From the NCBI GenBank assembly GCA_030039695.1, contig JASHVB010000491.1:1-5911 (forward strand): a stretch of 5,911 nucleotides of DNA, given 5' to 3'. Both the position numbers and the translations under genes were made by a program. Of this stretch, positions 1-4,645 are shown one piece after another (within the stretch, counting starts at the first letter, position 1; each line of letters opens with the position of its first letter). The notes under the pieces are model-generated. The model was not told the origin of the DNA and did no database searches. It saw only the letters and a list, made by a program, of their open reading frames with translations. This DNA is from Acetobacteraceae bacterium (GTDB lineage Bacteria; Pseudomonadota; Alphaproteobacteria; Acetobacterales; Acetobacteraceae).

Positions 1-296
1 CGTCGGTGGGATTTGTCGTCCACACCAAAGACTATCACCCCTCAGCAACGCTCGTGCTGGATGACCACTTGGCGGTTACCTCGCCGCGCCTGGTATTACG
101 AGATATCGCTGCCGGGCACGGCCCCCGCAAGTACTTGTTTATGCTGGGTTATGCCGGCTGGGGGCCGAACCAGCTTGAATCCGAGCTGTCACTGGGCGCC
201 TGGGTGACCGTGTCGGAATCGCCGGAGCTGGTCTTCGATATGGACCGCGCAAAAGTATGGAAGGCGGCGTACGCTCGACGGACCATGTCGTTGTAG
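1..296 (+). CDS. yqgE: YqgE/AlgH family (UPF0301) protein, C-terminal part, 5' end outside window
   Basis: The frame is open from the first base (first full codon at 3-5) to a TAG at 294-296, giving 97 residues, about half of a normal UPF0301 protein (roughly 185-200 residues). The family is recognisable by 'GFVVH' near the left edge, then 'LGYAGWGPNQLESEL' and 'AWVTV...PELVFD', which match its conserved GYAGWGPGQLE and W-x-TV-x-x-x-PELLFD blocks. The ending 'KVWKAAYARRTMSL' resembles Rhizobiales members, so the C-terminus looks complete. The GTG at 6-8 is an internal valine codon and not the start, because the family has a long N-terminal part ahead of it. The biochemical role of YqgE is not settled; AlgH was linked to alginate regulation in Pseudomonas. 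It is probably cytoplasmic. It has no evident functional tie to the genes downstream. Confidence 0.9.
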   Translation, partial: SVGFVVHTKDYHPSATLVLDDHLAVTSPRLVLRDIAAGHGPRKYLFMLGYAGWGPNQLESELSLGAWVTVSESPELVFDMDRAKVWKAAYARRTMSL

Positions 297-469
297 GTTC
301 GTGGGCAACGGCGAGCGTCTGACGCGGTCCGACTGTGGTGCTGTCGGCAGATGCTCCGAACCGGGCAAGGCGCACGACGGTCCTGGTGTCGCGTTCTGTT
401 GGGCCGACGCCCCGGCGAGCGCTTTTTTTGGCTTCGTCAGCGGACGCGATCGACACGACGGCCGCGTGA

Positions 470-505
470 GCCGCCTCGAAGGCGGCCTCGATCTCGGCCT
501 TCGAG
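470..505. repeat. Two overlapping inverted repeats (mutually exclusive hairpins)
   Basis: The first repeat is a perfect 7-bp stem, GCCGCCT (470-476) with AGGCGGC (480-486), around a 3-base loop. The second is a perfect 9-bp pair, CTCGAAGGC (475-483) with GCCTTCGAG (497-505), separated by 13 bases. The two share bases, so an RNA could form only one of them at a time. No T-run follows, so neither looks like a normal intrinsic terminator. They may be the by-product of Ala/Phe/Glu-rich codons in a lost minus-strand gene. The pairing is certain; any function is not. Confidence 0.45.
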
Positions 506-905
506 CGCCGCCGGAACAGGCGCTTTGGTCGGCAAGCGTGGTGGAGCGCTCCCGTGCGATGCGCCGGATCGAGTCGGCGAATTCAAACCGGCCAACAATC
601 CCAAGCTGCTGACAGGGTGCTCGACGTCGCCGACAGAGCGTCGGTGGCCGTTTCTGGCCCGTATCGGTCAGCGGCACCGCCGCCGGAGCGAGCGCGATGA
701 GAGCCCAGGCACCGCGCCAACAGTCATGAGACCGTCAACCTTTGTTCGTTGAAGTCCCGAGGTTGGTGTGGATAAGCTCTTTGTCGCCGCGATCCGACGC
801 CGCCCAATGCGAGTCGACTGTCTATCCTCTTCGACAAGCCGTCCTGTCAGAGGCTCCCTGAACGGCCGGTTCTGTGTGGTCTGCGGCAGCGCGTTGGCAC
901 TTGCC

Positions 906-913
906 GGAAGAGG
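906..913 (+). promoter_or_regulatory. Ribosome binding site of the phosphoesterase gene
   Basis: GGAAGAGG is purine-rich and lies 12 bases before the ATG at 926. This spacing is somewhat long. A second short AGG sits directly against the start codon (923-925) and is too close to help. The start is therefore supported mainly by the twin-arginine motif at residues 5-6, which must lie near the N-terminus. Confidence 0.45.
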
Positions 914-925
914 TCCTGGGACAGG

Positions 926-2476
926 ATGCAGCAAGATCGGCGGACGTTCCTGAAAACCTTGGCTGCCGGCAGCGCCGCCGCGCCGATGCTTTGGCTCCCG
1001 AGGCGGGGCTTGGCCGCCGACCAACCGTCAGCCGACATCCAACGGCTGCGCCAGAACATCAATCACATCGTCGTCATCTACCAGGAGAACCGCAGCTTCG
1101 ATCATTATTTCGGGGCGTACCGCAATCCGCACGGGACCTCGACTGTCGCCAATCTGCTCAACGCCGAAGGCAAGATTGACGCGCGCTTCACTGGCCTGCA
1201 GAAAAACCCCGCTGGCATTCCCTACAATTATCTGCCGGTTCCCCAGGACATCGCGGGCTTTTACCCTGCGATCCTGGAAAACCGACCCTTCCACCTCGCC
1301 CCCTACGTCCCGGCCACGGACAACGTGACGTGGGACCCAGCGCATAATTTCTTCCGCATGTTCGCGCAGATCAACGGCGGACGAATGGACCGGTTCGTCT
1401 CCCTGGCACTCGTCGTGCAGAATGCGCATCCTGCGGCGCTCTCCGATATCGACCCTGTCCGCCTGAGCTTCGATCTCTCAAAACCGTCTGGCGCCGTGCT
1501 GGGCTTCTATACCCGCGATGACATTCCCCACTACCACGCCCTCGCCGACGAGTACGTCCTGTTCGACAATTTCTTCCAGGCGATGTCAGGCGGCTCGACC
1601 GGCAACGCTCTCTATCTCGCGGCGGCGCGCAGCGCAGTATGGCAAGAGGCGCCAGCGCGGCTCCGGGTCAGCCAGACGCCGACACTCGTCGATCTGCCCT
1701 ATGACAAAGACGGCATCCTCATCAACGATCTGCCGCCGCTCAACGGCCCCACGGAGGTCGGTGAGAGCCATCTCAAGATCGCTCCGCCGCCGGAGCAGCA
1801 AACCTACCCCTCGATCGGCGACCGGCTGAACGCGGCGAACATTTCCTGGGCCTGGTACAATGAGAACTGGAACAGCGTGAAGCCGTGGGCGCTGAAGACT
1901 GCTTTCGGCTCCGGGGACGGCTCGGCGGTGATCGAGACTCCCAATCTCTATGTGCCGCACCACAATCCGTTCCAGTACTATCCGAGCTGGCAGGCGAATG
2001 TGCGGGCGGGACACATTCGCGACGCCGAGGATTTCAGGGAGGACCTGAGACGCGGAAATTTGCCGCAGGTGAGTTTCATCAAGGCGACCGGCATCCACGA
2101 TGAGCACCCCGCGGAGTCGGCACCAAGCTGGGGCCAGATCTGGGTTACGGGCCTCCTGAGGGCGCTTGGGAACAGCTCCGCGTGGAGCCGCACGGCGGTG
2201 ATCATCACCTACGATGAAGGCGGCGGCTTCTGGGACCATGTCTCCCCGCCGCGCCGGGACGGCTATGGGTGCGGCACCCGCATGCCGGCCCTGTTGATCA
2301 GCCCCTTCGCGCGGCGCGGCCATGTGGACCACAAAGTCGGCGACACCACGTCCGTGCTCGCCTTCATCGCGGCGCGCTTCGGGCTCCAACCCTTGCAGCA
2401 GCGGGACGCCGAAGCCTATCCGATGCTCGACGGGCTGGACTTCTCGCAGAAGCCGCGGGAGCCGACGTTCGGCTGA
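926..2476 (+). CDS. Tat-exported phosphoesterase (phospholipase C / acid phosphatase AcpA family)
   Basis: This 516-residue protein belongs to the Phosphoesterase family (PF04185) of the alkaline phosphatase superfamily, metal-dependent enzymes that cleave phosphate mono- or diesters outside the cytoplasm. Residues 1-31 are a twin-arginine signal: 'RRTFLK' at 5-10, an Ala-rich core, and probable cleavage after 'GLAA'. The first metal-binding block is 'ENRSFDHYFG' (54-63), with E54 and N55 as expected ligands. The nucleophile region is 'AMSGGSTGN' (219-227), like the 'GGSF-x-NH' loop of AcpA-type phosphatases; S224 is the likely nucleophile. 'HDEHP' (391-395) and 'TYDEGGGFWDHVSPP' (428-442, D430/E431) complete the active site. 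'MPALLISPFARRGHVDH' (453-469) and the end 'LDFSQKPR' are also family-typical. Length is normal and no key residue is missing. The substrate cannot be read from sequence: phospholipid and phosphate monoester are both possible. It appears to be a single-gene unit. Confidence 0.93.
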   Translation: MQQDRRTFLKTLAAGSAAAPMLWLPRRGLAADQPSADIQRLRQNINHIVVIYQENRSFDHYFGAYRNPHGTSTVANLLNAEGKIDARFTGLQKNPAGIPYNYLPVPQDIAGFYPAILENRPFHLAPYVPATDNVTWDPAHNFFRMFAQINGGRMDRFVSLALVVQNAHPAALSDIDPVRLSFDLSKPSGAVLGFYTRDDIPHYHALADEYVLFDNFFQAMSGGSTGNALYLAAARSAVWQEAPARLRVSQTPTLVDLPYDKDGILINDLPPLNGPTEVGESHLKIAPPPEQQTYPSIGDRLNAANISWAWYNENWNSVKPWALKTAFGSGDGSAVIETPNLYVPHHNPFQYYPSWQANVRAGHIRDAEDFREDLRRGNLPQVSFIKATGIHDEHPAESAPSWGQIWVTGLLRALGNSSAWSRTAVIITYDEGGGFWDHVSPPRRDGYGCGTRMPALLISPFARRGHVDHKVGDTTSVLAFIAARFGLQPLQQRDAEAYPMLDGLDFSQKPREPTFG

Positions 2477-2524
2477 TATGCGCCCGCCAAAACATCACCC
2501 GGGTCCGCCTCGAGCCTGGCCGGA

Positions 2525-2541
2525 ATCGGCGCAGCGCCGAT
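2525..2541. repeat. 17-base near-palindrome after the phosphoesterase gene
   Basis: ATCGGCGC-A-GCGCCGAT is perfectly symmetric apart from the single central base and lies 48 bases past the stop codon at 2476. As RNA it would fold into a strong GC-rich hairpin. No T-run follows, so it is not a canonical intrinsic terminator; it could protect the 3' end of the mRNA or be a protein binding site. The symmetry is visible; the role is inferred from position. Confidence 0.4.
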
Positions 2542-2647
2542 CTCGGCAGATCTGATTAAGCACCCCGTTGCGCGCCGTCGAGCGTAGCGGCGGTCGGAGA
2601 TGGCTGAGCCGAAAGACCCGAGATAGCAGAGCGAGATTACCGCATTG

Positions 2648-2665
2648 CGGTGCGCCGCCGCACCG
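2648..2665. repeat. Inverted repeat CGGTGCG-N4-CGCACCG
   Basis: Two perfect 7-base arms, 2648-2654 and 2659-2665, flank CCGC. It could be a hairpin or a dimer binding site. It lies about 290 bases before the predicted sigma-54 start point, farther than most enhancer sites but not impossible for DNA looping. The GTGC/GCAC halves face the opposite way from the usual NtrC arrangement (GCAC...GTGC), so I do not call it an NtrC site. Confidence 0.4.
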
Positions 2666-2820
2666 GGGTCGGTCCTCGTCTGGCACGGCGGAAATCGAGA
2701 TCGCGCGCTGCCGCGCCGTCTTGGTTGGAGCGCGGGCTCGTGGCGTTGGCTGCTGCGCGCCACGGCCGTGCCATCGCGCTGCGCTCCTGGCGCATGCGGC
2801 GAAATGACACGCACCGGCGT

Positions 2821-2834
2821 CCGGCGATCGCCGG
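2821..2834. repeat. 14-base perfect palindrome, candidate enhancer site of the sigma-54 promoter
   Basis: CCGGCGATCGCCGG is a perfect palindrome centred about 116 bases before the predicted transcription start at 2944. Enhancer-binding proteins that drive sigma-54 promoters usually bind dyad sites about 80-200 bases upstream, so the position fits. The sequence matches no activator consensus that I know, and short GC-rich palindromes also arise by chance in such genomes. The role is therefore an inference. Confidence 0.35.
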
Positions 2835-2860
2835 CTGTTTGGCCTAAATCATCCGCAATT

Positions 2861-2875
2861 GCCTAGTCTCTAGGC
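2861..2875 (+). repeat. Inverted repeat GCCTAG-TCT-CTAGGC followed by TTTT; weak terminator or operator
   Basis: A perfect 6-bp stem (2861-2866 with 2870-2875) around a 3-base loop is followed directly by TTTT (2876-2879). This has the form of a short intrinsic terminator on the + strand and could stop transcripts arriving from upstream before the transporter promoter. The stem is short and only half GC, and the T-run has just four bases, so it would be weak. It is centred about 76 bases before the predicted sigma-54 start, so it could also be a regulator binding site. Confidence 0.35.
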
Positions 2876-2916
2876 TTTTCCTGGTGGGAACCTCCACAAT
2901 TTGGACGAGCAGTAGG

Positions 2917-2933
2917 CTGGCATGCGTGTTGCA
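2917..2933 (+). promoter_or_regulatory. Sigma-54 (RpoN) -24/-12 promoter of the substrate-binding protein genes
   Basis: CTGGCATG-CGTG-TTGCA matches the classic nif/RpoN consensus CTGG-Py-A-Py-Pu-N4-TTGCA at every defined position and has one mismatch (T for C) to TGGCACG-N4-TTGCW. The GG (2919-2920) and GC (2931-2932) are exactly 10 bases apart, as sigma-54 requires. Counting from the -12 base puts the transcription start near 2944, leaving a leader of about 21 bases that contains the AGGA at 2955-2958 before the ATG at 2965. Match, spacing and placement agree. Sigma-54 promoters need an ATP-using enhancer-binding protein; none is encoded in the window. Confidence 0.75.
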
Positions 2934-2954
2934 GTGCAGCAAAAGGTCGCCGCC

Positions 2955-2958
2955 AGGA
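2955..2958 (+). promoter_or_regulatory. Shine-Dalgarno AGGA that fixes the start at 2965
   Basis: AGGA ends 6 bases before ATG 2965, a good spacing. It lies inside the leader predicted from the sigma-54 promoter. Two other in-frame starts fit less well: GTG 2884 is upstream of the promoter, and ATG 3016 has no clear ribosome binding site. Confidence 0.6.
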
Positions 2959-2964
2959 CCTGCC

Positions 2965-4626
2965 ATGCCGTTGTCCCTTCTGTCTTCCTTCCCTCGCTTC
3001 TTGCGTGGCAGCGCGATGTGGCCGGCCACCCGCGTCGCGGTCATCGGACTGGCCGCGTGGTGCGCCGTCGCCGCGTTCGCTCTGCTCATCGATCCCGCGA
3101 TCGCCGCCCCAGCTACCGGCGGCACGCTGATCGTCGGCATGACCGCCGGTGATCTCCCCGTCACCTCCGGCAACCCGGACCAGGGGTTCGAGGGCTACCG
3201 CTTCGTCGGCTACAATCTCTACGACTCGCTGATCATGTGGGACCTGTCGCAGGGCGATAAACCCTCCGGGGTCCGGCCCGGCCTCGCAACGAGCTGGGAA
3301 ATCGATCCCAACAGCCACAACCGTTGGATCTTCCATCTCCGTCACGGCGTCACCTTCCACGACGGCTGCAAGTTCGACGCCGACACCGTGTTGTGGAATT
3401 TCCATATCAGGAACGACCAGACGGCGCCCGACTTCTCCCCGCAGCAATTCGTCTTCACCCGCACCTGGCTGACCAATGTCGAGTCGGTCGAGAAGATCGA
3501 CGACTACACCATCGCGATAACCACCAATTTCGTCGAAGCGCTGTTCCCCTATGACATGAGCTACGTGTTCATGGTCAGCCCATGCCGGGCGAAGGAACTG
3601 CATTACGACTGGGCGCAGTACGCGATGCACCCCGCCGGCACCGGGCCCTACCGATTCGAAAGCGAAGTGCCGCATCAGCGCCTGGTGCTGGTGCCAAACG
3701 CCAACTACTGGGACAAGAACCGTATCCCGAAGCAGGATCGGCTGATCCTGATCCCGATGCCGGAGGCGGCGACGCGCACCGCCGCGTTGCTCTCCGGGCA
3801 GGTGAACTGGATCGAGGCGCCGTCGCCCGACGCCATCCCGCGCCTGAAGGCCGCGGGCATGCGGATCGTCACCAACGTCTACCCGCATGACTGGCCCTAC
3901 ATGCTGAATTTCACTCACGGCCCGTTCCGCGATATCCGCGTGCGTGAGGCGGCGAACTTCGCCATCAATCGCCACGACGTGGTGGATTTGCTCGGCGGAA
4001 CCGCCATTCCGGAATACAACGTCGTGCCGCCGAGCATGCCCTATTACGGCAAGCAGATGTCCTATCGTTACGATCCGAATAAGGCGCATGCACTGTTGCA
4101 GCAGGCCGGCTGCCTGCCCTGCGACGTGACATTTGCGATCTCCACCTCCGGCTCCGGTCAGATGCAGCCGCTGCCGATGAACGAGCTGGTGAAGTCGCAG
4201 CTCGAAGCCGTGGGCTTTAAGGTGCATCTCGACGTGATGGACTGGAACACGCTGCTCAACGTGTACCGCGCCGGTGCCGACAAATATCCTAATCTTGACG
4301 GCCTGAATTTCTCACGCGGCCTGCTCGACCCGGTCAGCGCCGTCATCAAGCTCGCCGGCAAAGCCTATTGGGCACCGAACGGCGCCAACTGGGGGCATTA
4401 CACGGATCCAACCGCGGAGCAATTGATCGACGCGATCTTTCACGAATTCGATCCGTCGAAGCAACTCGTGCTGCTGAGGAGGCTGCACGAATTCGAGGGC
4501 GAACAAGCGATCATGATCTTCGTGGTGCATGACCTGAACCCGCGCGCGATGTCGCCGAAGGTGCATGGCTTCGTGCAGGCGCAGAGCTGGTTCCAGGACC
4601 TCACCCCGATCACCGTCGCGCCGTGA
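2965..4626 (+). CDS. ABC transporter substrate-binding protein, family 5 (peptide/nickel/opine type), first copy
   Basis: This 553-residue periplasmic receptor would capture a solute and deliver it to an ABC permease. Residues 1-47 form a Sec-type signal with an unusually long N-region (about 23 residues), a hydrophobic core (24-42) and probable cleavage at A-I-A (45-47). The SBP_bac_5 (PF00496) domain follows: 'GGTLIVGMTAGDLP' (52-65), 'YNLYDSLIMWD' (83-93) and the family signature 'PGLATSWE...FHLR-x-GVTFHDG' (105-134). Then come 'GTGPYRFE' (225-232), a 'LLSGQVNWIEAP' block (275-286) and 'FAINRHDVVDLL' (332-343). The end 'MSPKVHGFVQAQSWF' is also typical. The mature protein has only four cysteines, C135, C207, C383 and C386; the last two form CLPC where relatives usually have an AG-Y/F-P-x-G turn. 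There is no lipobox. ATG 2965 was chosen from the ribosome binding site and promoter; GTG 2884 would add 27 residues upstream of the promoter. The ligand cannot be deduced. Confidence 0.93.
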   Translation: MPLSLLSSFPRFLRGSAMWPATRVAVIGLAAWCAVAAFALLIDPAIAAPATGGTLIVGMTAGDLPVTSGNPDQGFEGYRFVGYNLYDSLIMWDLSQGDKPSGVRPGLATSWEIDPNSHNRWIFHLRHGVTFHDGCKFDADTVLWNFHIRNDQTAPDFSPQQFVFTRTWLTNVESVEKIDDYTIAITTNFVEALFPYDMSYVFMVSPCRAKELHYDWAQYAMHPAGTGPYRFESEVPHQRLVLVPNANYWDKNRIPKQDRLILIPMPEAATRTAALLSGQVNWIEAPSPDAIPRLKAAGMRIVTNVYPHDWPYMLNFTHGPFRDIRVREAANFAINRHDVVDLLGGTAIPEYNVVPPSMPYYGKQMSYRYDPNKAHALLQQAGCLPCDVTFAISTSGSGQMQPLPMNELVKSQLEAVGFKVHLDVMDWNTLLNVYRAGADKYPNLDGLNFSRGLLDPVSAVIKLAGKAYWAPNGANWGHYTDPTAEQLIDAIFHEFDPSKQLVLLRRLHEFEGEQAIMIFVVHDLNPRAMSPKVHGFVQAQSWFQDLTPITVAP

Positions 4627-4634
4627 CGGCTAAC

Positions 4635-4642
4635 AGGAAAGG
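4635..4642 (+). promoter_or_regulatory. Ribosome binding site of the second substrate-binding protein gene
   Basis: AGGAAAGG serves two adjacent in-frame ATG codons: AGGA is 7 bases from ATG 4646, and AAAGG is 6 bases from ATG 4649. The two starts differ by one methionine only. It lies in the 19-base gap after the stop of the first gene, which leaves no room for a separate promoter and supports co-transcription. Confidence 0.6.
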
Positions 4643-4645
4643 CTG

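Larger units (their letters stand above)
297..925. other. 629-base stretch with no supportable gene
   Basis: No reading frame here has a recognisable protein motif, a good ribosome binding site and a sensible composition together. The + strand frames are rich in Arg and Pro, as non-coding frames in GC-rich DNA usually are. The minus strand between about 582 and 420 reads more like protein, with an Ala/Glu-rich stretch containing 'AEIEAAFEAAHAAVVS'. It has no clear start, is interrupted by a stop at 583-585, and continues antisense into yqgE. A decayed gene is possible but not shown. The stretch contains overlapping inverted repeats (470-505) and a run of seven T at 423-429. The promoter of the downstream phosphoesterase should lie in its right part, but I see no convincing one. 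Confidence 0.6.
2477..2964. other. 488-base intergenic region upstream of the transporter genes
   Basis: I see no gene here. Short open frames on both strands are Arg-rich and lack motifs and ribosome binding sites. The region holds four separate inverted repeats (2525-2541, 2648-2665, 2821-2834, 2861-2875), a sigma-54 promoter (2917-2933) and the ribosome binding site of the first substrate-binding protein (2955-2958), each listed separately. The left part probably carries the 3' end of the phosphoesterase transcript. The right part is the control region of the transporter operon. Confidence 0.7.

Noticed and set aside
403..429. GC-rich segment followed by seven T, as an intrinsic terminator for yqgE
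   Set aside because: The best stem is only 4 bp (403-406 with 413-416) and ends 7 bases before the T-run; it is also more than 100 bases past the stop codon.
139..582. Minus-strand frame with an Ala/Glu-rich protein-like stretch
   Set aside because: It has no clear start or ribosome binding site, overlaps yqgE antisense and has no recognisable family. It is kept only as a possible remnant in the findings.
749..776. TTGAAG-N16-GATAAG as a sigma-70 promoter of the phosphoesterase
   Set aside because: Each box matches only 4 of 6 bases, and it lies about 150 bases from the start codon; such matches are common by chance.
818..850. CTGTCTA (818) and CTGTCAG (844) as a Pho box ahead of a phosphatase gene
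   Set aside because: A Pho box needs direct repeats about 11 bases apart; these are 26 apart, and neither has a partner at the right distance.
895..904. TGGCAC directly followed by TTGC, resembling a sigma-54 promoter of the phosphoesterase
   Set aside because: The spacer between the two boxes is missing; GG and GC are not 10 bases apart, which sigma-54 requires.
1586..2389. Antisense open frame of 267 codons opposite the phosphoesterase
   Set aside because: The + strand carries the complete, motif-rich family protein; the antisense translation is Arg/Ala-rich without motifs.
2836..2851. TGT-N10-TCA as a NifA upstream activating site
   Set aside because: The consensus TGT-N10-ACA is so short that a one-mismatch copy near -100 is expected by chance, and no nitrogen-fixation genes are in the window.
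2847..2863. AATCAT...TTG as an IHF site between enhancer and promoter
   Set aside because: The TTR part is two bases out of place and the core has a mismatch to WATCAA-N4-TTR.
2884..2964. GTG at 2884 as the start of the first substrate-binding protein (580 residues)
   Set aside because: It lies upstream of the sigma-54 promoter, has no good ribosome binding site, and adds 27 residues with no signal-peptide character before the real signal.
2863..4227. Long antisense open frame (454 codons) opposite the first receptor gene, and a similar one at 4610-5713
   Set aside because: Both are shadows of real + strand genes in GC-rich DNA. Their resemblance to each other only reflects the paralogy of the two receptors. 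The translations show no known domain.
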